Assembly: GCF_030586465.1 (NCBI RefSeq)
Contig: NZ_JAUQYP010000001.1
Span: 2,507,946-2,571,945 of the forward strand
DNA length: 64,000 nucleotides
Direction: 5' to 3'
DNA from: Actinotalea lenta
GTDB lineage: Bacteria > Actinomycetota > Actinomycetes > Actinomycetales > Cellulomonadaceae
Under the pieces are notes generated by a model. That model had not been told where the DNA came from, ran no database searches, and saw only the letters and a list, made by a program, of their open reading frames with translations. The position numbers and the translations under genes were made by a program. This document shows, piece by piece, positions 55,725 to 63,635 of this stretch. Position 1 is the first letter of the stretch. The number at the start of each line of letters is the position of its first letter.

Positions 55725-56933
55725 GTGTCCGCTACGTTCACCGAACCGCGTCCGTCGGGTGCTCTCCTGCTGCTCGGAGAGGGGTCGGACCTGCGCTCCG
55801 AGCGGGGCGTGGAGTGCACGGGCGCACTGCCGCCCGCCTCCGACCCGGACCTCGTGGAGCGAGCCCGGGTGGCCAGGGCCGCGCTCGGCGACCGCGCCTT
55901 CGTGCTCGGCCACCACTATCAGCGGGACGAGGTCATCGCGCTGGCCGACGTCACGGGCGACTCCTTCAAGCTCGCGCGCGAGGCCGCGGCCCGGCCGGAC
56001 GCCGAGTACGTGATCTTCTGCGGCGTGCACTTCATGGCGGAGTCGGCCGACATCCTCACCCACGACGGCCAGGCCGTGGTGCTGCCCGACCTGCAGGCCG
56101 GCTGCTCGATGGCGGACATGGCCGACATCGCCCAGGTCGAGGAGGCCTGGGAGGTGCTCGCCGACGCGGGCGTGGCCGACCGCACCGTCCCGGTCACCTA
56201 CATGAACTCCACGGCGGCGATCAAGGCCTTCACCGGCCGGCACGGTGGCACGGTGTGCACGTCGTCGAACGCGCGGGTCGCGCTGCAGTGGGCCTTCGAC
56301 CGCACGGGCGGCGTCGACGGCGACGGCAAGGTGCTGTTCATGCCGGACCAGCACCTGGGCCGCAACACCGCCGTGCTCCAGCTCGGGATGGGTCTGGAGG
56401 ACTGCGTCGTGTACGACCCGCGGCGGCCGGCTGGCGGCCTCACGGAGCGCGAGCTCCGCGACGCACGGATGATCCTGTGGCGCGGGCACTGCTCGGTGCA
56501 CGGCCGCTTCTCCGCGGAGAACGTGGCCCAGGTCCGCGAACGGGTGCCCGGGATCCACGTCCTCGTGCACCCCGAGTGCAAGCACGAGGTGGTCGCTGCC
56601 GCCGACCAGGTCGGCTCGACCGAGCACATCATCCGCGCGCTGGACGCCGCGGAACCGGGCAGCGCCTGGGCGATCGGCACCGAGCTCAACCTGGTGCGGC
56701 GGCTCGCCGCGAGCCACCCGGAGCTCGCGGTGCACTACCTGGACTCCACGGTCTGCTTCTGCTCCACCATGAACCGCATCGATCTGCCGCACCTCGTCTG
56801 GGCGATGGAGGAGCTCGCTGCAGGTCGCGTGGTCAACCGCATCACGGTGGACGCGGACGACGCGCACTGGGCCCGCGTGGCCCTCGACCAGATGCTCGCG
56901 CTCCCCGCACCCGCACCCACCACGGCCGGCTGA
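55725..56933 (+). CDS. nadA: Quinolinate synthase NadA
   Basis: 402 residues; condenses iminoaspartate with dihydroxyacetone phosphate in NAD synthesis using a 4Fe-4S cluster. Triplicated fold with the long (actinobacterial) N-terminus: LGHHYQRDEVIALADVTGDSFKLA, FCGVHFMAESADIL, DLQAGCSMADMAD, YMNSTAAIKAFTGRHGGTVCTSSNA, MPDQHLGRNTA, WRGHCSVHGRF, VHPECKHEVV and STVCFCSTMNRI. Cluster cysteines fall in the second and last of the Cys-containing motifs. GACAAT (55713-55718) lies 6 bases before GTG 55725. nadB and nadC are not adjacent. Confidence 0.95.
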   Translation: MSATFTEPRPSGALLLLGEGSDLRSERGVECTGALPPASDPDLVERARVARAALGDRAFVLGHHYQRDEVIALADVTGDSFKLAREAAARPDAEYVIFCGVHFMAESADILTHDGQAVVLPDLQAGCSMADMADIAQVEEAWEVLADAGVADRTVPVTYMNSTAAIKAFTGRHGGTVCTSSNARVALQWAFDRTGGVDGDGKVLFMPDQHLGRNTAVLQLGMGLEDCVVYDPRRPAGGLTERELRDARMILWRGHCSVHGRFSAENVAQVRERVPGIHVLVHPECKHEVVAAADQVGSTEHIIRALDAAEPGSAWAIGTELNLVRRLAASHPELAVHYLDSTVCFCSTMNRIDLPHLVWAMEELAAGRVVNRITVDADDAHWARVALDQMLALPAPAPTTAG

Positions 56934-56973
56934 GCGCGCCGGAGCTGAGCAGCGTGCCGAAGGAGGCACCGCG

Positions 56974-57573
56974 ATGACCACCGTCCCGCCGATGCGCGTG
57001 GGGATCTTCGTCTTCGAGGACGCCGAGGAGCTGGACGTCGTCGGACCCTACGACGTGCTCGCGGCATGGGCGCAGATCAGCGAGCTGCGCCCGGAGGTCG
57101 TGCTGTTCTCGACCGACGGCGCAGGCGTCCGGCTCGCCAAGGGGCTGAAGATCGTGCCCGACTGCGCGACGGCCGAGGTGGGCCCCCTGCACGTCCTGAT
57201 CCACCCGGGTGGCCAGGGAACGCGCCGCCTCGCGCTGGACAGCGACCACCTGGCATGGCTGCGTCAGATGCGCCGATCCACGCCGCTGATCGCATCGGTG
57301 TGCACCGGCGCCCTTCCGCTTGCCGCGGCGGGCCTGCTCGCGGGCCGCCCGGCCACCACGTACTGGGACGCCTTCGACGAGCTCGCCCGCCTCGACCCGA
57401 GCGTCCTGGTCGACACCGACGCGCGGTTCGTCGACGACGGTGACGTGGTGACGTCGGCGGGGGTGTCCGCCGGGATCGACATGGCTCTGCACCTGGTGGC
57501 GCGTCTCGAGACGGTCACGGTCGCGCGGGCGGTCAAGCGCGCCATCCAGTACGAGCCCGAACCGCCGGTCTGA
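56974..57573 (+). CDS. DJ-1/PfpI family protein (isonitrile hydratase-like)
   Basis: 199 residues. RVGIFVFEDAEELDVVGPYDVLAAW opens the class I glutamine amidotransferase-like fold; the nucleophile elbow is IASVCTGALPLAAAGLL, and VVTSAGVSAGIDMALHLV closes it. Resembles the ThiJ/InhA subfamily without an AraC domain. Substrate unknown; relatives hydrate isonitriles or act on glycated molecules. ATG 56974 with a gaaggagg ribosome binding site, 40 bases after nadA, so probably cotranscribed with it. Confidence 0.88.
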   Translation: MTTVPPMRVGIFVFEDAEELDVVGPYDVLAAWAQISELRPEVVLFSTDGAGVRLAKGLKIVPDCATAEVGPLHVLIHPGGQGTRRLALDSDHLAWLRQMRRSTPLIASVCTGALPLAAAGLLAGRPATTYWDAFDELARLDPSVLVDTDARFVDDGDVVTSAGVSAGIDMALHLVARLETVTVARAVKRAIQYEPEPPV

Positions 57574-57586
57574 GTACCCTGCCCGG

Positions 57587-58117
57587 GTGGCCCGCACCCT
57601 GCACCTCGCCCGGACGTTCTACCGACCGCGTCGGCCGGTCCCGGGCATGGGAGTCCTGGACACCTCGGTGACCAGGATGCGCGTGACACTGACCGACCTG
57701 GACATCTACCTGCACGTCAACAACGGCGCGTACCTGCAGATGATGGACGTCGCGCGCACCAACTACCTGGCCGACCTGGGCGCGTTCGGCACGCTGCGCG
57801 CGCGTGGTTGGTACCCCGTCGTCGCGGCGTCGACCATGACGTACAAGCGGTCGCTGCGACTCGGTGAGCGCTTCGAGATCGCCACCCGGGTGCTGAGCTG
57901 GGACCACCGGGTGATCTATCTCGAGCAGGTCTTCCGGCGGAGCGACGCACACGTCGCGCGCGGCCTGGTGGCCGGCCGGTTCCTGCACCGCGGCGGTGCC
58001 CGGATCGCCGCCCCCGACGTCGTGGCGGCACTGCGGCCGGGGTTGTCGGCACCCGAGCTGCCCGCGGACGTGCGCGCGTGGGCGAGCGCCGTGGACGTGG
58101 CGCACCGCGGCGACTGA
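57587..58117 (+). CDS. Hotdog-fold acyl-CoA thioesterase
   Basis: 176 residues. The DLDIYLHVNNGAYLQMMDVAR motif (Asp-x-x-x-H-x-N near the first helix) is that of the 4-hydroxybenzoyl-CoA thioesterase / THEM6-like group. Hydrolyses acyl-CoA thioesters in the cytoplasm; substrate unknown. TACCCT (57575-57580) is 6 bases before GTG 57587, giving a leaderless start, although the gene is only 13 bases from the preceding stop. Confidence 0.87.
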   Translation: MARTLHLARTFYRPRRPVPGMGVLDTSVTRMRVTLTDLDIYLHVNNGAYLQMMDVARTNYLADLGAFGTLRARGWYPVVAASTMTYKRSLRLGERFEIATRVLSWDHRVIYLEQVFRRSDAHVARGLVAGRFLHRGGARIAAPDVVAALRPGLSAPELPADVRAWASAVDVAHRGD

Positions 58118-58131
58118 TCTGCCGGCGCGCC

Positions 58132-59496
58132 CTACAGCGACGCGGCCCGCACCAGGAGCAGCGCCTCGGCCAGCACGACCTTCTCCAGCTCGCCCAGGTG
58201 CACCGACTCGTTGGCCGCGTGCGCTCGTGAGTCGGGGTCCTCCACGCCGGTGACCAGGATCGCGGCGTCCGGGAACACCTCGGTGAGCTCGGCGATGAAG
58301 GGGATGGAACCCCCCACACCGATGTCCACCGGCTCCACGCCCCAGGCCTCGGTGAACGCCTGCCGCGCCGCCTGCATCGCCGGGGTGTCGCCGGCGGCCG
58401 CGAACGACTTGCCCTGCTCGCCGTCGGTCACCGTCACCCGGGCGCCGAACGGAGCATGCCGCTCCAGGTGGCTCCGCAGCGCAGCGGCGGCCTCGGCCGG
58501 ATCCTGACCAGGGGCGATCCGCACGGAGAGCCGGGCGCGAGCACTGGCCGCAATCGTGTTCGAGGCCTCCGCGACCGACGTCACGTCCATGCCGATCACG
58601 GAGATCGCCGGTCGGGTCCACAGCCGGGCGGTCAGCGGCCCCGTACCGGCCAGACGAACCCCGGGCAGCACCCCCGCGTCGGCCCGCATCGCCGTCTCGT
58701 CGTAGTCGACGGACGGGTCGGGCGACCGGGTCAAGCCGTCCACGGCGACCGAGCCGTCCTCGTCGTGCAGCGTGGCGATCAGCCGGGCGAGCAGTGTCGG
58801 CGCGTCGAGCACCGGCCCCCCGTACATGCCCGAGTGCACCGCGTGCTCGAGCACCGCGACCTCGACCTCGCAGTCCACCAGACCGCGCAGGCCGACGGTG
58901 AGCGCGGGCACGCCGACCTTCCAGTTCACCGAGTCGGCGACCACGATGAGGTCGGCCGCGAGCCGCTCGCGGTACGTGTGCAGGAACTCCACGAAGGTCG
59001 GACTGCCGACCTCCTCCTCGCCCTCCACGAAGACGGTCACGCCCACGGGCAAGTCGTCGCCGAGCGCGCGCAGCGCCCCCAGGTGGGCGACGATGCCCGC
59101 CTTGTCGTCGGCCGCTCCCCTTCCGTACAGCCGTCCGCCGCGCTCGGTCGGCTCGAACGGCTCGGTGTCCCAGTCCTCGCGTGGCCCCGGGGGCTGCACG
59201 TCGTGGTGGGCGTAGAGCAGCACCGTGGGCGCTCCGGCCGGTCCCGGACGGTGACCGACCACGGCGGGGCGTCCGACCCGCCCGTCCGCGGTCGTCACGG
59301 TCAGCACCTCGGCCGGCACCCCGACCTCACCGAGCAGGTCGGCGACCATCCGGGCGCTGCGCGCCACCTCGGCCTGGTCGAAGGCCGGGCTCGACACGCT
59401 CGGGATCCGGGCGAGCTGCTCGAGGTCGGCCCGGACGCGGGGGAAACCGGCGGCGACGCGGTCACGCAGCCCGGACGGTACGGGGGTCTGGCTCAT
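58132..59496 (-). CDS. M20-family dipeptidase / peptidase
   Basis: 454 residues; zinc exopeptidase. Metal ligands: LLYAHHDVQPPG (His), YGRGAADDKAGI (bridging Asp), VEGEEEVGSPTFVEFL (catalytic Glu-Glu) and a downstream IVVADS, with dimerisation-domain HSGMYGGPVLD and final GGSIPFI...HAANESVHLGE. Cleaves dipeptides or related amide bonds in the cytoplasm. ATG 59496 is preferred to GTG 59505 because TAGCGT (59509-59504) lies 7 bases before it. Convergent with the thioesterase gene. Confidence 0.92.
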   Translation of the reverse strand: MSQTPVPSGLRDRVAAGFPRVRADLEQLARIPSVSSPAFDQAEVARSARMVADLLGEVGVPAEVLTVTTADGRVGRPAVVGHRPGPAGAPTVLLYAHHDVQPPGPREDWDTEPFEPTERGGRLYGRGAADDKAGIVAHLGALRALGDDLPVGVTVFVEGEEEVGSPTFVEFLHTYRERLAADLIVVADSVNWKVGVPALTVGLRGLVDCEVEVAVLEHAVHSGMYGGPVLDAPTLLARLIATLHDEDGSVAVDGLTRSPDPSVDYDETAMRADAGVLPGVRLAGTGPLTARLWTRPAISVIGMDVTSVAEASNTIAASARARLSVRIAPGQDPAEAAAALRSHLERHAPFGARVTVTDGEQGKSFAAAGDTPAMQAARQAFTEAWGVEPVDIGVGGSIPFIAELTEVFPDAAILVTGVEDPDSRAHAANESVHLGELEKVVLAEALLLVRAASL

Positions 59497-59583
59497 GGCC
59501 GCCACGCTACCGGCCCCGCCGCGGGGACCCGGGCCGGTGACGTCCCGTCGAGGTCGCCCGTCACGCTCGTCTACCCTGGAGGG

Positions 59584-60144
59584 GTGCCTCCCACGTCAGC
59601 CGACAACGACCACGCCAGCACGACCGGCAAGGGCCGACCGACCCCGAGCCGGAAGGAACGCGAGGCCGCGCGCAAGCAGCCACTGGTCCCCAAGGATCGC
59701 AAGCTCGCGGCGCGGCAGGCACGCGAGGCGTCCAAGCGGCAGCGGGACCGCGAGTACGAGGCGCTCAAGACCGGCGACGAGCGCTTCCTGCCCGCGCGCG
59801 ACAAGGGCCCGCAACGCCGCTGGGTGCGCGACTACGTGGACGCGCGGCACAACATCGGCGAGTGGTTCCTGCCGTTCGCACTCTTCGGGTTCATCGGCAT
59901 GACGCTGACCACGACCTATCCGGTCGTGGGTCTCGTGATGGTCGTCGTGCTCTATGCCGGCCTGCTGGTGGCGGTGGTGGACGCGTTCGTGCTGGCCCGA
60001 AAGCTGCGCGCGGGACTGAGCGCCAAGTTCGGCGAGCAGCGGGTGCAGCGCGGCCTGCGCCGCTACGGCCTGATGCGCGCGTACCAGCTGCGCCGGCTGC
60101 GGCTGCCCAAGCCACAGGTGGGGCGCGGCCAGTTCCCCTCCTGA
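59584..60144 (+). CDS. DUF3043 family membrane protein
   Basis: 186 residues. A charged, Lys/Arg-rich N-terminal half (PTPSRKEREAARKQPLVPKDRKLAARQAREASKRQR-type heptads, likely coiled coil) leads to RRWVRDYVDARHNIGEWFLPFAL, two membrane helices (about 100-115 and 118-140) and a basic tail. All are DUF3043 hallmarks. Function unknown; restricted to actinobacteria. TACCCT 6 bases before GTG 59584 (leaderless). Its 3' end overlaps convergent yczE by 82 bases. Confidence 0.88.
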   Translation: MPPTSADNDHASTTGKGRPTPSRKEREAARKQPLVPKDRKLAARQAREASKRQRDREYEALKTGDERFLPARDKGPQRRWVRDYVDARHNIGEWFLPFALFGFIGMTLTTTYPVVGLVMVVVLYAGLLVAVVDAFVLARKLRAGLSAKFGEQRVQRGLRRYGLMRAYQLRRLRLPKPQVGRGQFPS

Positions 60145-60845
60145 CCCGTCGACGCGGGCCCGACCTCCCGGCGTCCGGCGGGGCGCGTGAACACCGGTAA
60201 CCACCCGTGCACGAGCGGCCCGACGGCCGCCGCGTAGAGGACGGTGCCAGGACCCACCGTCCCGCCGAGCAGCCAGCCGACGGCCACGACGGTCACCTCG
60301 ATCCCGGTCCGCACCAGGCGCAGGGACCAGCCGGTCCGGGCGACCAGCCCGGTCATCAGACCGTCACGCGGGCCAGGGCCGAGCTGCACGCCGACGTACA
60401 GGGCCGTCGCGAGCCCGTTGAGCGCCACTCCGCCCAGGAGCATGGTGACGCGAAGTCCGAGCGGCGCGGGGTCACCGAGGCGCCCGAGCAGGGCGAGGGC
60501 GGGGTTGACGGCGGCACTGATCACCAGGACGTTCGCCACCGTTCCCACGCCGGGCCGCTGACGCAGCGGCGCCCAGCACACCAGGACCGCCGCCCCGGTC
60601 ACGGCGGTCACGAGGCCGAAGCTTGCCCGCGTGTGCGCGGCCAGGCCCTGGTGCAGCACATCCCAGGGCATGCTGCCCAGCCCGGAGCGCACCACGAGCG
60701 CGATGGACACCGCGTAGGCCACGAGCCCGGTGAGGAGCTGCACCACCCGGGCCGTCACCGGGCAGACCCCGCCGTCGTCCGGCCCTGCCGGAAGAGCCGG
60801 CGCGGCGGCGGCGACCGGTGGCCGCGACGGTCCCCGCGGGCCCAT
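60063..60845 (-). CDS. yczE: YczE/YitT-like integral membrane protein
   Basis: About 260 residues, five or six helices. LVRSGLGSMPWDVLHQGLAAHT and LYVGVQLGPGPRDGLMTGLVARTGWSLRLVRTGIE are diagnostic of YczE. The start is uncertain: ATG 60845 is given, but GTG 60758 just before the first helix and ATG 60947 are alternatives. A membrane protein of unknown transport role, paired with the divergent MocR regulator YczR as in many actinobacteria (established association). Overlaps DUF3043 at its 3' end. Confidence 0.82.
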   Translation of the reverse strand: MGPRGPSRPPVAAAAPALPAGPDDGGVCPVTARVVQLLTGLVAYAVSIALVVRSGLGSMPWDVLHQGLAAHTRASFGLVTAVTGAAVLVCWAPLRQRPGVGTVANVLVISAAVNPALALLGRLGDPAPLGLRVTMLLGGVALNGLATALYVGVQLGPGPRDGLMTGLVARTGWSLRLVRTGIEVTVVAVGWLLGGTVGPGTVLYAAAVGPLVHGWLPVFTRPAGRREVGPASTGQEGNWPRPTCGLGSRSRRSWYARIRP

Positions 60846-60948
60846 GCCGGCACCACCGACGTGGCCACCCGCTTCTCCGATGCGTCCAGACGCGCCACTC
60901 CGCTCACCATCGCCCCATGATCTGCGGCCAGTCTGTTGCTCTTCCATA

Positions 60949-60968
60949 GCCACTTCCGAAAGAGTGGC
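60949..60968. promoter_or_regulatory. Palindrome between yczE and yczR
   Basis: GCCACT (60949-60954) and its complement AGTGGC (60963-60968) flank an 8-base spacer, ending 3 bases before ATG 60972. It lies in the divergent promoter region and may be an autoregulatory site for the MocR-type regulator; the weak -10 AAGAGT of yczR falls inside it. Confidence 0.4.
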
Positions 60969-60971
60969 CTG

Positions 60972-62396
60972 ATGTCAACCTCGGACCGCCGGATCGCCGG
61001 ACCCGCGCTGGCGCGCCTCGTCGGCCGGGTACCCACGGGGGTGCCTGCCTACCTGGGCCTCTCCGACGCCGTGACGCGTGCCGTGACGGACGGTGCACTG
61101 CCGGTCGGTACCAGGGTGCCCAGTGAGCGGGAGCTGGCGGGCGCCCTCGGCCTGTCGCGCACCACGATCTCCGCCGCCTACCAGCAGCTGCGAGAGCGTG
61201 GCCTGCTCCGCACCCGGCAAGGCTCGGGGAGCGTCACCACACTGCCCGACGCCGGGCCCGGCGCGACACTGCTGCCCTCCGACGACGCCGGGCCCGTGGA
61301 CCTGGCCACGGCGGCACCCGCCGCGCCACCGGCCCTCGTCGGCGCGGCGCGGCGCGCCATGGACCGCCTCCCGCACCACATCGGGGGCGGCGGGTACGCC
61401 CAGCTCGGCCTACCGGAGCTCCGGGCGCACCTCGCCGACCGCTACACGGCACGCGGCATCCCGACCACGGCAGACCAGATCCTCGTCACGTCCGGGGCAC
61501 AGGGAGCCACGAGCCTCCTGGCCGCCGCCCTGGTGGGCCCCGGCGACCGGGTAGCTGTGGAGAACCCGGCCTACCCGCACACCCTCGCCGCGATCCGCGC
61601 GGCAGGTGCCAGACCGGTCCCGGTCCCGGTGCACCACGCCGGGCTGGACCTCGAGCTGCTCGAGGCGACCGTCCGCCGCGCGGCACCCGGGCTCGTGCAC
61701 ATCACCCCGGACCACCACAACCCGACCGGGACCTCGCTCGATCCCGAGGCCCGCGAGCGGCTGCGCCGGATCGCCACGCGGCACCGCACGCCGGTGATCG
61801 GCGACGAGACGCTGAGCGACCTCACCCTGGAGGGTCCGCCGCCCGAACCGTTCCTCGGACGGGACCCGGACGAGCACCTGGTGGCCGTCGGCTCGGCGTC
61901 CAAGAGCTTCTGGGGTGGCCTGCGCCTGGGGTGGATCCGGGCGCACCGGGACCTCATCCTGCGACTGGGCCAGGCGCGCGTGCACCGCGACCTGGGAGCA
62001 CCCGTGCTGGACCAGCTCGTGCTGGTCGAGCTCCTCGCGGATGCGGACGCGCTGCTCGCCGAGCGGAGAGCCGAGCTGCGCACCCGACGCGACGCCCTGG
62101 TGGAGGCGATCGAGCGGGCGCTGCCCTGGCAGGTCGCGGTCCCGGCGGGCGGGCTGTCCGTCTGGGTGGACCTCGGCGCGCCGCTGTCCTCGGCACTGGC
62201 AGCCGTGGCGCCTCGCCACGGCGTGCGCGTCACACCGGGCTCGGCGTTCGGGGTGGACGGTGGCTTCGAGACCCGGATGCGACTGCCGTTCGCGGCTCCC
62301 GCGGAGCACCTGGTCCGCGGCGTGACCGCACTCGCCTCCGCCTGGGCGACGCTGGGCCCCCGCGCAGCCGCCCAGACCGAGACGATCCCCGTCTGA
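60972..62396 (+). CDS. yczR: MocR-type GntR/aminotransferase regulator (YczR/PdxR-like)
   Basis: 474 residues: an N-terminal GntR winged helix (PSERELAGALGLSRTTISAAYQQLRERGLL, about residues 45-80) joined to a fold-type I aminotransferase domain. The PLP lysine is Lys311 in GSASKSFWGGLRLGW, and substrate Asn/Asp sites are HHNPTGTSLD and IGDETLSDLTL. MocR proteins sense PLP or an amino acid and control a neighbouring gene; divergent yczE is the expected target. Compare the Lys-less NifS homologue at 52.6 kb: here the lysine is intact. Confidence 0.92.
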   Translation: MSTSDRRIAGPALARLVGRVPTGVPAYLGLSDAVTRAVTDGALPVGTRVPSERELAGALGLSRTTISAAYQQLRERGLLRTRQGSGSVTTLPDAGPGATLLPSDDAGPVDLATAAPAAPPALVGAARRAMDRLPHHIGGGGYAQLGLPELRAHLADRYTARGIPTTADQILVTSGAQGATSLLAAALVGPGDRVAVENPAYPHTLAAIRAAGARPVPVPVHHAGLDLELLEATVRRAAPGLVHITPDHHNPTGTSLDPEARERLRRIATRHRTPVIGDETLSDLTLEGPPPEPFLGRDPDEHLVAVGSASKSFWGGLRLGWIRAHRDLILRLGQARVHRDLGAPVLDQLVLVELLADADALLAERRAELRTRRDALVEAIERALPWQVAVPAGGLSVWVDLGAPLSSALAAVAPRHGVRVTPGSAFGVDGGFETRMRLPFAAPAEHLVRGVTALASAWATLGPRAAAQTETIPV

Positions 62397-62403
62397 CCAC
62401 GGG

Positions 62404-62610
62404 TCATGCCTCCCGGAGGGGAACCTCCTGCCCGACCCGGTCCTCGCCCGACAGCAGCTGCGCGGCGAGGACGTCGTGCGCGAGCGAGCGCCAGTGCTCG
62501 CCCAGCCACTGCTCGGCGTCGAAGCGGTTGGTGAACACCGGGCTGACGGGCCGGTCCAGCGCTCGACCCCGTGCCCCGACGAACTCCCAGCGCCACTGGG
62601 CCCTGCTCAT
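62404..62610 (-). CDS. Small conserved hypothetical protein downstream of pyrD
   Basis: 68 residues: MSRAQWRWEFVGARGRALDRPVSPVFTNRFDAEQWLGEHWRSLA... with several Trp and a final acidic stretch. The ATG overlaps the pyrD TGA (ATGA), so translation is coupled. Similar short proteins (Trp-rich, FTNRFDAEQWLGEHW block) are found widely in actinobacteria; function unknown to me. Confidence 0.75.
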   Translation of the reverse strand: MSRAQWRWEFVGARGRALDRPVSPVFTNRFDAEQWLGEHWRSLAHDVLAAQLLSGEDRVGQEVPLREA

Positions 62611-63626
62611 CGCTCTCCCTCGGCCAGCTCACGGTGGATCCGCGCCGCCCAGAACGGCCCCCGGTAGATCAGACCGGTGTACCCCTGCACGAGGTCGGCC
62701 CCGGCCGCCAGGTAGGCGCGCACGTCGTCCGCGTCACTGATCCCGCCCACCCCGATGATCGTCCGGCCGGCGCCCAGCCGACCACGAAGCAGCCGGACGA
62801 CCTCCAGCCCCCGGGGTAGCAGCGGCGGCCCGGACAGCCCGCCCTGACCCAGGTCGTGGGCGATCGTGGTGTTGACGGCGACGACGCCGGCGAGATCGAG
62901 CTCGGTCACGAGATCCGCGACCGCGATGACGTCCTCGTCGACCAGGTCCGGGGCGATCTTGACGAGCAGCGGAACCGCACCGGGCCCGGTGGCCTCGTCC
63001 GCCGCGGATCGCGTGGCGGCCAGCAGGGGGCGCAGCGAGTCGACGGACTGCAGGTCCCGCAGCCCGGGGGTGTTCGGCGAGGAGACGTTGACGACCAGGT
63101 AGTCCGCCCATGGAGCCAGCAGGCGGGCAGATGCCGCGTAGTCCTGCGCGGCGCGGTCGGCCGGAGTCGTCCTGTTCTTCCCGATGTTCACACCGACGAC
63201 GTACCGGCGTCCGGCCGACGTGCTGCGCAGCCTGTGGAGCCGCTCCGCCATGGCGGCGGCGCCGGCGTTGTTGAACCCCATCCGGTTGCGCAGCGCCTGC
63301 TGGTCCACCACCCGCCACAGCCGTGGCGCTTCATTGCCGGGCTGCCCGGCGGGGGTCACGGTACCGACCTCGACGAAACCGAACCCGAGCATCGTCATGC
63401 CCGGCACCCCGACCGCGTCCTTGTCGAACCCCGCGGCGAGCCCCAGCCGCCCCGGCACACGTCGGCCGAGCACCAGGACCGAGGGGCCGGGCGGCGCGCA
63501 CCGGCGGCGCAGCAGGCCGGAGAGCACGGGTACCGCGGCCACCGCCCTGATCAGACCGAAGGCCAGCCGATGGGCGAGCTCGGGATCCATCCGCCGGAAC
63601 ACCAGACGGAACAGCAGCGCGTACAC
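62607..63626 (-). CDS. pyrD: Dihydroorotate dehydrogenase (quinone), class 2
   Basis: 339 residues; oxidises dihydroorotate to orotate and passes electrons to quinone. N-terminal membrane-associating helices (ALLFRLVFRRMDPELAHRLAFGLIRA) mark class 2. FMN-binding blocks LGLAAGFDKDAVG, RMGFNNAG, INIGKNRTT-type GVNIGKNRTTPAD, catalytic Ser in VNVSSPNTPGLRDL, VAVNTTI and GVGGISDADDV. GTG 63626 has TAGGTT 6 bases upstream, whose TAG is the stop of the preceding gene. Third pyrimidine gene in the window after dut and tdk. Confidence 0.95.
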   Translation of the reverse strand: MYALLFRLVFRRMDPELAHRLAFGLIRAVAAVPVLSGLLRRRCAPPGPSVLVLGRRVPGRLGLAAGFDKDAVGVPGMTMLGFGFVEVGTVTPAGQPGNEAPRLWRVVDQQALRNRMGFNNAGAAAMAERLHRLRSTSAGRRYVVGVNIGKNRTTPADRAAQDYAASARLLAPWADYLVVNVSSPNTPGLRDLQSVDSLRPLLAATRSAADEATGPGAVPLLVKIAPDLVDEDVIAVADLVTELDLAGVVAVNTTIAHDLGQGGLSGPPLLPRGLEVVRLLRGRLGAGRTIIGVGGISDADDVRAYLAAGADLVQGYTGLIYRGPFWAARIHRELAEGER

Positions 63627-63635
63627 GCGGGCAAC

